Shown here one piece after another: positions 44,173 to 55,818 of a stretch of DNA of 64,000 nt. The first letter of the stretch is position 1, and every line of letters begins with the position of its first letter. The DNA is taken from positions 110,788,168 through 110,852,167 of the forward strand of contig CM028379.1 of assembly GCA_013146195.2 (NCBI GenBank), written 5' to 3'. The stretch comes from Codonopsis lanceolata. Lineage: Eukaryota; Streptophyta; Magnoliopsida; Asterales; Campanulaceae. Made by a program: the position numbers and the translations under genes. Under the pieces are notes generated by a model. That model made no database searches, was not told the DNA's origin, and saw only the letters and a list, made by a program, of their open reading frames with translations.

Positions 44173-45594
44173 GCCTAATCCCTGTGTAAAATTCAGAAAT
44201 CCCTCATTTAATCCTCCATTTCATACGTATTATTGAGAGAGGGAGTGGGAGTCCATGGAAGCTTGAAGCCCTAGCTTCTTCTTCCTCCAATCCTTGAAGA
44301 TCCAACCGTTGGATTGCCTTCAAACTTGAGATTCTTGAAGCCCTCGACGAGTAGAACAACTTCACCGATCGGATTTCGATTCTTTTGAGTTTTCACTCAA
44401 GCTAGGTAAGCTACTAGACTCCTTTTTCTATGGATTTTGTGCTCATTGACCCTAAGGAAAACAAAGAGGCTTGCTATTTGAGGTCAATGAGTACACAAGC
44501 ATGTTGTGTGCGATTTTATTTTGAGTTTTTGACTTTTGATGGGTGAACTTGTTAGAAGCATGAATAGGATGCTTTCTATGTTTAATGAAGTATGTTATTA
44601 AGCTTCATTTTGTGAGTTTGGACTTGAGAATGATGAGTATATAATTCCCTTGAAACCTAGGGTTTGATATGATGATTATGTAGTAAATGGGTTATTGATT
44701 ATATGAATGATTTTGGAGAATTTTATGGAATGTTATGAGTTGTTGGAATCACATATGTTATAGGATTAAGGTTTGGAGGTATATTTGATGAACCTCTATT
44801 TTTGGTTGTGAGCATGAATAATGAATTATCACTATGGATTACATGATTAAAATGTAATGATTGACTTTATTGGGTCGAGTTGACTTTTATGCATATAATA
44901 GTATGTTGTTCAACTCTAATTTAAGAATTTAAGGGTATGAGCATGCTAGATGAATTTATATCTTGGTGATGAGCATGCTAGATGAAATTACATCTTGTTT
45001 AGATAAATGATTATTTTGGATGAAAGCATGCTTGATTGAATGCTATCTTGAGATACATGCTTGAAGTGTGATGGTTGACTCTAAATGTGAAGTGTTGACC
45101 TATGAACCATGTTTTGGGGATTTTGTTGGGAAGGTATTGATTGTTGGGTTGCACAATGTTGCTAACCTTGAGAACTTAGCCATGAACATTAGCTAATGAA
45201 TAATAGGAGGACTATGATGTAAATAGTTTCTATGCCTTCAAGTTTGAAAATAGTAGAAATGACTCAACGGAGTCAATTATGGATTTATATGAACATAGAG
45301 AATCACATATAGAAATCCTACGGAATTTGGGTAGTTTTGATGGAGGTTAAGCCTCCGAGCATTTTCAAGTGTATGAAGAACACTTGCGTATTAGAGACTT
45401 GATATTATTACTCTAATGTGTTTATGTGATAGTTAGCATAGAAGTGCATAACTATGTGATTTAAACGTAAATATCTACTTGATTGGATTAGTGCGTTATG
45501 TTGTACTTTTCCTTTGGTTGAGCATGTGAGTATATATTACCTGTGCTTGTGTTTGAGTCCAACTGGCGTGGTTTTGGTTTGAGTCTTGGCGGTA

Positions 45595-45642
45595 CGATGC
45601 ATTGTCTTCACGAATTGTGGGATTCGTGATCGCAATGGATCG
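45595..45642 (+). promoter_or_regulatory. Conserved 48-nt stem-loop, family A
   Basis: Outer stem CGATGCATTG / CAATGGATCG (one G-G mismatch) and perfect inner stem TCACGAAT / ATTCGTGA around TGTGGG. Confidence 0.75.
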
Positions 45643-47085
45643 TCGTGTCGGGTTTGCACACACCCCTCCGTTGATGGCCACGGTGGGGATGTAGCTGATC
45701 ATTGCTAGAGTAATACACCTACCTTTGATAGCTATGGAACTCAAGCGGGTTATTGTCTCGGGGACGTCGATACCATGAAAAGGGATATCGAGGACACATA
45801 AGGTTGCACGTGTTTTGCAGGAGCTACACGGCGGATGCAGAAAAGGAATCTTCTTCTCTTTCTCTTATATGGTTTATTTTACGAGCACGTATATGAATTA
45901 TTGTGCTACGTGGTTAATGATATGATTTATATGAGATGATGATTACTTGACAAAATGTTATAGTAAAAATATAACATGCTAATAAAATGATGATTTTTAT
46001 GATATGATTTTATACTAAAATATAACATGTTATTCATGATTAGAATGGAAACAATGGTCTTTCATATAAAGAATTATTATATGAGTTCTGATTAATGATG
46101 AGGTATGAGACTCATGGTATAATTGAGTTATGTGGTTGGTAGTTTGATGAGAGTTTAAATGTGGAAAATAAAATACTACACATTTTGTAATTTAGAACCA
46201 TAATCTATTTGATACGATTTATTTTATGATAATTTATGAAGAACTATGTGACTATGGTTGGGTTGGTTTGTATTCAGGATCATACCATGAAATGATATAT
46301 TATGATTATGATTTGAGATGTACATGTTTTATTTGAGCATTATGCCATGTCATGACATTGCATCTTTAGTAGCTTACTAAGTCATTATGACTTACTCGTT
46401 TGCTTTGTTTTCCTTAGATTCGAGCCAGGCTAGTAATTTGAAGGAATCCGCCGAGTCTACGATAGAAGGGTGATTTTTATGAAGGTTGCTACTATTAATT
46501 TATTTATGTAGCCTTGGTTTATGGAAAGGACGTTTGAGAAGTGAAGTTATATAAACTTCACTTTGGGTAGTAAGATTTGTGTTATTCATTTGGTACTTGT
46601 ATTTGTTTAATTAGTACTTGGTTTTTGTGAGTCGACAAATGTTAGTCGAGCCATGTTATTTAATTACATATTTTATCCATCTCAAGTTTGGTTATATTGT
46701 TGGTTATGTTGTACTCCGACATGTATAGCCGTAGAGTGTGTAGAATATAGAGTTGTAGACTTAGTTAATGTTGGGTTCCGGCTGTAACGTCGCCGATGAC
46801 TTGAATATATATTATTGTTTATAAATTGTAACAGGTGGTTTGTAGTTCGTGTCCAATGTTGCGTCACGTGCGTCGAATTTTTGGGCCGAGAGATTTACTA
46901 TCATTTTGGTTGTTTTGTATTTCAGAGCTTGTTAGCTCGGGTCCATTTAAGTTATTCGCTTCCGCATTTGTTGAGTCGTTGGCGTATCGCTGTTATAGCC
47001 TTACCCTTTGCTTGTTGTTTTGTGTGTTTTGGCGGCACGACCTTGGGGTCTCGTATTGGGATCCAGGTCGGGTCGTCACAAGCTT

Positions 47086-47682
47086 CATGTTATTAAGGGA
47101 TATAAGCATGTTTTGACTTATAGTCTGATTGTTGAGCCTAAAGGATGTTTATCCTTGAGATTGCATAATAAGTGTGATCGTGATTTCTTATGGTTGCATG
47201 ATTCGTTATTGCTAAATATGGATATGCAAAAGATGAAATATGTTAAGTTGATATTTGAACTCGAAGATGGGATTTGGTTGATGCATAATAGTGAAATGGA
47301 CTTCGGTTGTGCTAAATTGAGCATGACGATATGTGATTACTTGTTGAGTATGAATTATCATGCTAACCACTTTGATCATCTTGCATCGCATAGTGTTGTT
47401 ATGTTTCTCTTACAGGTTTGGGTAAGGATCAATGCGGAACATAAGGATGGATATGATGCCAATCAAGTTCGATTAATTCATGATCCAGGAAACATGGTTT
47501 ATGTGGGCTTGGACGGAAAGCTCATTCGAAAACGAAAGGATCTTGAGCATGACTACAATATGACTTTTAAAATGGATTTACATGTTAAGATTCATGTGAG
47601 TTCATACTTTTCGGTTGCTAATTCGCGTCCATTTGATGTAGGTCCAGATTTGAGGACAAATCTTTTTGAAGAGAGGGGGGGA
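47086..47682 (+). pseudogene. Unknown reading region after gag, C-terminal part
   Basis: It continues in phase the frame broken at 38318 and is open for about 200 codons up to 47685. It reads HVIKGYKHVLTYSLIVEPKG, an acidic middle, and a terminal FDVGPDLRTNLFEE. The last block resembles the extreme C-terminus of gypsy polyproteins (LRTNPFEEGGDD type), and the purine tract GAGAGGGGGGGA follows at 47671-47682. The middle has no enzyme motif. Function unknown. Confidence 0.5.
47671..47682 (+). other. Polypurine tract of the gag-only element
   Basis: GAGAGGGGGGGA immediately before the 3' LTR start TGATGAGATCC at 47683. Confidence 0.85.
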
Positions 47683-49533
47683 TGATGAGATCCTGTCAAG
47701 CCTAAGTCCGTGTCAAAGTCAAATGTTGATCAAGCATGGAGAGTTCGTGATTGATCAAGAAACCAATTACCTAAGAAATCAAATGAACTCTTCAAGAGGC
47801 GTGGAATATGTTTGGAAGATTCAAGAGTTTTACACCAACTTGATTCGCGGGTTCATTGGAGAAGTTACTATAAATCACGAATGAACTAAGCTTAAAGAGG
47901 CCAAGGAATATAGTGATGGTGGTCAAAGCATAAGGGATGAATTTGAAGAAGGAATGATGTTTGGAAGATAGATGGCGGGAGCCACCCAAGCTCAAGCTTT
48001 TAATTGAACTTGATTCTTCTAAATTCTTAGATTAAGCTTTGTGGACCTGGTTCTTTAATTTGAAGCAAGTCCAAATTACCCGTAGACTTTCGAGGCATTT
48101 GCCGACTTTCAAATTGCGCCACCTAAGGCCACGTCACGCAGACAAGCAGCAAGACCAGGACGGCCGAAAATTGCGATTCGGCCAAGCGGCCAAGTCCAAC
48201 GCCCAATCAATTCCTTTAAGTTCCATCTCACGCCTTTCATCAACTTACACCATTCGCCAACTTCGTCGCCAGCCTCTTGCGAGCAAGCCACTCAATGCGA
48301 TTTTCATTGCGTTTTCATCAACATGAGATTGGTTGTGGATTAGAGTAGAATTTCACGCAACTTCGCTTTATTTCTTATGGAAATGTGGTAGAAAGAATGA
48401 TTTTATTGAAAATTTGAAGTTGTATTGTATTTTTTGTGATTTGATTTGGTTATTTAGCGCTTGATTTTTTGTGATTTGGTTTTTGTTATTTATTGAGCTC
48501 ATTTGATTGGATTTATTTCATCGGTTTTTGTTTCAGCCTCTCTCCGGTATTTTATTTCATTCTACGCCGGATTCTCGGTGGCCGAGAGAATCAAGGACCG
48601 ATTGAGAGCACGGGCTTTTGGCCCGACTAAGGGCTGGGCTGGGTTGCCCGCGGCAAACCCGCCCGCTTGCCCGTTTTGACTCTAACCGCAAGGGTTGATA
48701 GGCATGCACCGCATGGCCTTACCACCCGCCCGTTGCCCGTTTTTCTTGCTGCATCGACTTTTCGGGAAGGTTGCGATCGCAAGGTGCTGAGGGCTTGCGG
48801 CCACAAGGTGCTATTTTATGCCGTATCAGCTTTAAAACAATTCATTATGGAAAATGAAGCCTTCAAGTGGGTCCCCATATATTCAGATATGACTTGGGGA
48901 GCTTTTAATAACTATTGGAGGACTTTGGGGGCCAAAATGCAATTTTGGAAAATAGACTCTTGTAGAAAAACGGGATTTGTAGATTTTCCTTATTTTGAGG
49001 GATTTATGTTTCTTAAATAGATTACAAAACTTACCTAATTGTTGCCTACATAGATTAGGTAAGTTGAGTAGTTTCCTAAGTAGATTTTATTTAGTTTCCT
49101 AAGTTGATTATAAGTAGTTTCCTAAGATGATTCTACTGAGACCTTTTCTTTTACTTTTAGGTTTAGGATTCACAACACATAAATAAGGGTTGTGGCTTAT
49201 TGTTTTGGAAACAACTTTCTGATTATTGAATAATATAGTTTTGAGTTTTTTCTTCGAAACCTCATTGTTCTTCATGAACTTGTGAATACTTCGGTGTGGT
49301 TCTGTTGTGTTCGAAACCTGACTTATCAATAGGAATTCCATACCTATTGTGGCGTTATTCACAATACTTAGATTCTTCAATTGCTACGATTGCGGGTTGC
49401 AGCTGTACATGCCAATGTTCTTTTCGTGCTAATTGTTGGGTCGAGGTGTCACCCCCGGAAACATCCTTCGATCCTAGCTTCCGCCTCGTGAGTAATTCGT
49501 TCTTTAACGAAGCCTTCCGAGAAGATCGTATCA
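47683..49533 (+). repeat. 3' LTR of the gag-only element (1851 bp)
   Basis: Same ends as the 5' LTR but about 720 bp longer: the block at about 47957-48684 has no counterpart there. That block is locally GC-rich (GGACGGCCGAAAATTGCG, GGCCAAGCGGCC, GCCCGCGGCAAACCCGCCC). It also has a small local duplication of GGCCACAAGGTGCT-type sequence near 48780-48820. Confidence 0.9.
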
Positions 49534-49857
49534 ATGAGTCTCATAATTCTTCATTTAACGCAACTCATATAATAATTCATATATGGGAGACTATTGTTTC
49601 CATTCTAATCATGAATAACATGTTACATTTTTAGTATAACATCATATCATCAAAATCATCATTTCATTAGCATGTTATATTTCTATTATAACATTTCATA
49701 AAGTCATCATCATCTCATGTACATCATATCATTAACCTCGTAACACAACAATTCATATAAGTCCTAGTAAAATACCCACATAAGAGAGAGAGAAGATGAT
49801 TCCTTTTCCGCATCCGCCGCGTAGCTCCTGCAAAACACGTGTAACCAAATGTGTCCT

Positions 49858-49880
49858 CGATATCCCTTTCGTGGATATCG
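49858..49880 (-). promoter_or_regulatory. Third conserved hairpin (CGATATCC stem)
   Basis: Perfect 8-bp arms CGATATCC / GGATATCG with a 7-nt loop. The same hairpin is perfect at 58971-58993. Families B and C have equivalents at 42616-42637 and 62957-62978. Confidence 0.7.
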
Positions 49881-50003
49881 ACGTCCTGAAACAGTCCCCG
49901 TTCGGGTTCCATTGCTATCAAAGGTAGGTGTATTACTCTAGCAATGATCAGCTACATCCCCACCGTGGCCATCAATGGATGGGTGTGTGCAAACCCGACG
50001 CGG

Positions 50004-50051
50004 AGATCCATTGCGATCATGAATCCCACAATTCGTGAAGACAATGCATCG
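50004..50051 (-). promoter_or_regulatory. Conserved 48-nt stem-loop, base element 3' LTR
   Basis: Outer stem CGATGCATTG / CAATGGATCT and inner stem TCACGAAT / ATTCATGA (one C-A mismatch). Slightly decayed, but with the same 48-nt length. Confidence 0.65.
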
Positions 50052-52507
50052 TCCCACCAAAAACTCAAACCAAAACCCGCCAGCTGGACTCAAACACAAG
50101 CACATGTAATATATACTCGCATTCTCAACCAAAGGAAAAGTACAACACATCGTACTAATCCAATCAAGTAGATATTTACTTATAAATCACATAGGTATGC
50201 ATTTCTATGCTAACTAACACAAAAACACATTAGAGCATTAATATTAAGTCTCTAATACCCAAGTGTTCTTCATACACTTGAAAACGCTCGGAGGTTTAAC
50301 CTCCATCAAAACTACCCCAAATTCCGTAGGATTTCAATATGTGATTCTCTATATTCATATAAATCCATAATCGACTCCGTTGAGTCATTTTAACTCTTTT
50401 CAAATTTGAAGGCATACAAGCTATTTGCATCATAGCCCTCCTATTATTCATTAGCTAATATTCATGGCTAAGTTCTCAAGGTTAGCAACATTGTGCAACC
50501 CAACATAATCCATATCTTCCCAACAAAATCCCCAAAAAATGGTTCATAGATCAACACTTGACATTTAGAGTTAATCATCACATTTCAAGCATGCATCTCA
50601 ATTTAGCATTTAATCAAGTATGCTTTCATCCAAAATAACCATTTATCTAAACAAGATGTAATTTCATTTAGTATGCTCATAACCAAGATATAAATTCATC
50701 TAGCATGCTCATAACCTTCAATTCATGAATTAGAGTTGAACAACATATTATTATATGCATAAAACTCAACTCAACCCAATAAAGTTAAACATTACATTTT
50801 AATCATATAATTCATAGTGATAATCCATTATTCATGCTCACAACAAAAAATAGAAGTCCATCAAGTATACTTCAAAACTTCCAAACATATATCCATGTAT
50901 AATTCCAATAATTCATAATATCCAATAAATACTCTAAAATTCATACATATCATCAATAACCCATTTACTACATCAAAATATAGTCAAACCCTAGGTTTTT
51001 AGGAAATTATATACCCATCATTCTCAAGTCCAAACTCACAAAATGAAGCTTAATAACATACTTCATTAAACATAGAAAGCATTCTATTTATGCTTCTAAC
51101 AAGTTCACTCTTCAAAAATCAAAACTACAAATAAAATCACACACAACATACATGTGTACTCATTGACCTCAAATAGCAAGTCTCTTTGTTTTCCTTAAGG
51201 TCAATGAGCACAAAATCCATAGTAAGAGGAGTATAGTAGCTTACTTGACTTGGATGAAAACTCCAAAGAATCAAAATCCGATCGGTGAAGTTGTTCTACT
51301 CGTCGAGGGATTCACGAATCCGATGTTTGGAGGCGATCTAACGGTCGGATCTTCATGGATTGGAGGAAGAAGAAGCTAGGGCTTCAAAGCCCCCATGTCT
51401 CCCAACACTCTCTCACTTTATACGCATAAAATGAAGGGGAAGAATGAGGGGATTTTCTGAATTTTACAAAGGGATTAGGCTATATATACTTCCCCAACTA
51501 ATGAGGGCACAAATGGGATTTCCATGGTACAATTAGTGAATGTTAGATGTAATCAACCACTAATCCAACCTTAATTAACTTCCCAAACATGTTAGGACTT
51601 GATTAGGATTAAGTATGAGGTTTAGGAAGGGTTTAGAGGAGGTTTAATGAGGGTAGGATAGGAAATACATCAAAATTTAAAAACAGGGACAAGTTGTTAC
51701 GAAGGGCAAAGCGCTTGCATGGTCTGAACCCATGCGACCGCATCACTCTGATTTTGCCTTGTTGACTTTTCTTGTTGTCTTCACTCGGTTACGGCCCTTC
51801 CCGCATGTAACCGCAAGCCTTAAAGCTCCAAAATGGCCTATAATTCAACCCTTAAAGTCCTCAAACACTTTGCTAAATAAAAAAAGTCTCAAACCACCTT
51901 TAAAGTAGGTCCAGAACTCTCACAAAAACCCCCGAAACAACCCGTAGGGAAACGGAAGTAAGGCACAACAACTCGCTAACGAAACATCGAATGAAACCAC
52001 AAACTGAAAGGCAACAACACAAGATTATAAACACTTCAAAAGGCTATTGAATAGGCCTGAATGATTCTCAGATGATGAACAACAGATAGGAGAAAAGAAC
52101 TCCCGAAAGACGAGACGATCTCACGGCTCAAACTCGAACTACGCGATAGGGAGAATTGCCATCCTCGAAGCGTCAAAACCTCACAAGACTTAAGGAATAC
52201 ATCCAACTAGAAGTCTAACACATCTAAACATGTTAATCAATCATCATGTGAAGATCTAGGACCAAATCGAGGTTAGGAACACAAAACGCAAGCAAACTCT
52301 CAATTGTGTCGCATTCTGACTATCGTTGAGTTACGATTTGTGACTTTAGCAAGTCAACAACTATAGGTCATCTCTTAATAGTATTTTGGTCTTAATGTGA
52401 TCTCTCATGCACATCCAAACTCTCTCAGAAACCAAACAAGCAATCAACCAAGGAAGAAATGCGAGCATTGCACACAATTCATGCTAACCGGGAATCGGGG
52501 TATTACA

Positions 52508-52524
52508 TCCTCTCCCCCTTAAAA
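52508..52524 (-). other. Polypurine tract of the base gypsy element
   Basis: Minus strand reads CTTTTTAAGGGGGAGAGGA, directly before the LTR start. Confidence 0.85.
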
Positions 52525-53701
52525 AGAATTCGTCCCGAATTCTAAACCGTATCACAAACCAACGTTAGGTCACCACCCAACAACAAATACCCAGACATAG
52601 CTACGACGTCTCTCAATTCCAAGTGAACACTCAATGTCCAAAACCATAAACCTAGACTCAATCTACGAGTCTACTACCACAATAACCAACTAAGAGGTTG
52701 AGAATCAAACTACCAAAAATCTCACATTCATATGTTCAAAATTTTTTTTCCAATAATCAGAGCAATACCAAACACTTAAGATTGAAAATAACTTGACTCA
52801 TACTTGAGTCAGGAAAGTACACACAAATTCCATTATTAATTAATTAACTATGTGAATCCCAAATATAATCACCTGAGCATACTAAAAGACATTATAAACA
52901 CCAGTCTCTCGAAACTATTTGCTTCGGAGCTACAACATGAGATTTCCATATAAGAAATTCTAAATCATAAGACGTAAAGATTGCCGATAGAGCAATCCAC
53001 AAACCAGAGAAGAGTGTTCCATAACACGCTCCTAAAACAAGCAAACCAATCTTCATGATTATGGAAGCCACACTTGCAATTTCCAACTCATGGACAAATC
53101 ACATAAGAGCACAAAACAACATTGAATGAAAATTCATTCAGTTTCTTTTCCTTCCTTTTGGTAAGAGGTTTGGTCAATTTCTAACCTACTTGCTACCAAT
53201 CCTAGTCCACCAACAAACCTCTTTTGATCACCAATTTAGGGTACCGGCTAAATTGGATTTCAAAAGCTTCCGTTGCAAAGATGCGAAGGTTCCTGAGAAA
53301 ATTTTTAAGCATCCTTCCCTACAGTCTCACATTATCATACAACAGTTTAATCATGGCATAATCGTCAGGCAATGATAATCAAGATTTTATCATGCAATAC
53401 CCTAAACAAGTTACTCTGATTACTAATGCACATAATCATGTTCATAATCAATCATAAACTATCCGTTAAGTAAATTTATTACTTTTGTAAACCATACCTT
53501 TATTTTTAATAAAGTGCATTTACTATCCATACCCGTATAAGGTCATATTTTAATACATGTAATAAAGACAATACATGTACCAATACTAGTCATGTTTATA
53601 CTTCGTAATCAACATGTATATTTCACTCATAAATTAATCCTCAAGCGAATGATAAACTTCCTATCATTAGCAATGCTACATGTATACACATATATTTATA
53701 A
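52525..53701 (-). other. Internal region of the base gypsy element, non-coding part 1
   Basis: Immediately upstream of the purine tract a short piece reads TTCGGGACGAATTC, which resembles the end of gypsy pol (RDEF). The rest is AT-rich with no recognisable domain. Confidence 0.4.
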
Positions 53702-55818
53702 GAGTTCTTCTGGGCAATTAATTAACATTAAAAAAAGTGGCTTCTATGTTAGCAAGAGATGCAGTTAACAGTTTGGTTAGGCGGCTGGTTTTATGGTCTG
53801 GATGCTCACAGAAATTTTGGCCTATGACATATCTCGGCATTCCATTATTTAAAGGCCGAATGAAGCAAGTTTATTTTGCAGATTTGATTTCTCGTGTGCT
53901 TGCTAGAATTAATGGGTGGCGATCTCGGCTGTTATCTTTTGGAGCTAAATTAACCTTGGTGAAATCTGTTCTAGGGAGTATTCCGATCTATTCCTTGGCA
54001 TCGATGGCTGTTCCAAAGACTGTCATTACTCTCATCGAGAGAGCTATTGCCGATTTTTTATGGAGTGAAAATGGCGATCATAGGACCCATTGGGTAGCTT
54101 GGCATCTCATTTGCCGTCCTATGGAGGAAGGAGGTTTGGGCATTCGTCCGTTACAGCAAGTTATGGTTTCTATGCATGCTAAGCTTGCTTGGAATGCGTT
54201 GCACGGGCATTCTCTTTGGGCGCGATTCTGTAGGCTCAAGTATGGGGTTGATCAACCTAATTCTGCTTCTAGATGTATGTCTTCTCCTTGGCAAGCCATT
54301 CTGTCCCAAATGGATAACATTTTGGAGTGTAGTCGATGGGTTGTTGGCAAAGGTGACATTTCATTTTGGGACTCTAATTGGTGTGGTACGCGGCTGGTCG
54401 GTCCTCTTCCTATGGATCGAACTCTTTCAGTCCGAGACGCTGCTCCTATTCTTTCTGAGATGTGCAGCCTTATCGATCCTGTTCTCTATCCTGACATTCT
54501 TCAGCTTCATTTGAGTGAAGACCTTGATCGTCCTGTCTGCTCGCTCACCACTTCTGGAGTTTTCAGCTCGTCAGCCTACTGGAAGTATCATCGAAGTTCT
54601 CAGCCTGTGCTTGATTAGGCAAGGAAAGTATGGCAACCTTGGATTCCAGTTAAAGTGAGCGCTTTTATATGGAGGCTCTTTCATAATGCTATCCCAGTTG
54701 ATGTTAATCTTCGAGCCAAACGCATTCATATAGCTTCCAAATGCCGCTGTTGTCAGTTACATCATCAGGAAGAATCTCTTTTGCATTTGTTCTTATTTTC
54801 TGAGGTTGCTATGGATGTTTGGAATAGGTTTGCTATCCTTTTTCGCAAAGTCTCCATGTATTCTTCCATCTCCCATTTATTCGATACTTGGTCCCATTGT
54901 TCTCTTCGTAGTTAGCTTGGAGCCTGTCAGCTCGGAATTTTTATGTTTTCATGTTGGGAAATATGGAAAGCTCGATGTGATGCTTTGTTTGATGATGTGC
55001 CCATGAGAGCTGATGCTATTTTTTCTAAAGTATTTCATAGTCTTCGTGATATGTTTTATGTATTTAAGCCGAAGGCGGCTTGTGGTCCTCGGGCTTCTTC
55101 TATCTTGCAGTGTATTGGTATTCCTCTTTTGTCCCCCTCGATTCGCAAGGGTTTGTGGCTGTGTTGGCATCCTCCAAATTTTGGTTTTGTGAAACTTAAC
55201 ACGGATGGCTCCTCTATAAATGGTCATTGCACTGGTGGGAGCATAGTTCGGGATCACAAGGGTGATTTTATTAGTGCGTTTGCATCTCATTTTTTGCAGG
55301 GTTTGAATATGAAAGCTGAGATTATGGCTCTGAGGGATGGCTTACTTATGTGTCGTAATTTGGGGTTCTCTCATGTGGTTGTGGAATCTGATTCGAAGGT
55401 GGCAGTTAATGTTCTTGTGCATCATCATTCTGTTCCTTGGCAATATGCCTATGTCCTCCGTCAGTGTAGGCACTTGTCTGCTAATTTTCAGTTATTTCAT
55501 GTTTTCCGAGAGCAGAATATTGTGGCTGATCGTCTTGCTGCAGCAGCCCACACGATTGGTAGTAAGGTGTTTTCATCCTTTGTGGATCTTCCAGCTGAGG
55601 TTAAAAAAGCTTGTAAGATGGATTCCTTCGGTTTCCATTCCTTTAGGAAAGGTTGATATTTTTTTGGTTTTCCTCTTCCTTATGTATTTCCTTTTCGAGG
55701 TTAAGCTCCTCTATCCTCCCATTTATAAGGGCAAGGCTGGTTGTCCCCCTCAAGTTTGTACTTTTTTCCTTTTATTAATAAATTTGCGCAGGGTGCCGCC
55801 CCTGCTTCCTTAAAAAAA
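53702..55818 (+). mobile_element. 5'-truncated L1-type LINE
   Basis: Covers the C-terminal part of ORF2 from SGQLINIKKSGFY (about 53706) to the stop at 55656, a 3' UTR and a poly(A)-like tail (TTAAAAAAAA). It ends CAGGGTGCCGCCCCTGCTTC, a 3' end shared with the fragment at 28396. The EN domain and the RT catalytic core are missing. Insertion is into the internal region of the base gypsy element. No clear target duplication was found. Confidence 0.9.
53737..55656 (+). pseudogene. LINE ORF2 C-terminal half (RT thumb, zf-RVT, RNase H)
   Basis: One frame runs 53737-55656, broken only by two TAG stops (54616-54618 and about 54913). A frameshift near 53755 joins the upstream GQLINIKKSGFY block. Domains in order: the post-RT region with PMTYLGIPLFKGRMKQ, INGWRSRLLSFGAKLTLVKS and WVAWHLICRPMEEGGLGIR; zf-RVT with SAFIWRLFHNAIP, CRCC and ESLLHLF; and RNase H with KLNTDGSS, AEIMALRDGLL, ESDS and REQNIVADRLAA. 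The acidic D-E-D RNase H residues are present. Plant L1 elements of this class carry a C-terminal RNase H. Confidence 0.92.

Larger units (their letters stand above)
38319..47080 (+). mobile_element. Family A solo LTR, interrupted by a family B solo LTR
   Basis: Starts TGTAATATCCCGATTCC and ends GGGTCGTCACA; flanks are TGCTT (38314-38318) and AGCTT (47081-47085), a 5-bp duplication with one mismatch. It interrupts the reading region of the gag-only element, whose frame resumes in phase at 47086. Without the nested insert it is about 3.94 kb. It carries a GC-rich stem-loop at 39083, a TATA box at 44165, a donor at 44406, the 48-nt stem-loop at 45595 and an acceptor ending at 45820. Confidence 0.9.
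34485..49533 (+). mobile_element. Non-autonomous LTR retrotransposon with gag only (TR-GAG type)
   Basis: LTRs 34485-35611 and 47683-49533 both start TGATGAGATCCTGTCAAG and end GAAGATCGTATCA. A perfect ATGAG duplication flanks the element (34480-34484 and 49534-49538). A tRNA-Met PBS follows the 5' LTR and a purine tract precedes the 3' LTR. Without the nested solo LTR the interior is about 3.3 kb. It encodes a gypsy-type gag and a long extra reading region but shows no protease, RT or integrase motif, so it would need enzymes from a partner. It is inserted in the family A 3' LTR. Confidence 0.9.
49534..52507 (-). repeat. 3' LTR of the base gypsy element, 5' segment
   Basis: Continues family A LTR sequence from the ATGAG duplication up to the LTR start TGTAATACCCCGATTCC on the minus strand (52507-52490). 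It contains the 48-nt stem-loop, the third hairpin (49858-49880), the donor and the TATA box. Confidence 0.9.

Noticed and set aside
55337..55813. 158-codon hydrophobic open frame overlapping the LINE
   Set aside because: It is an alternate frame of the LINE RNase H region and 3' UTR; the real frame carries the RNase H motifs.
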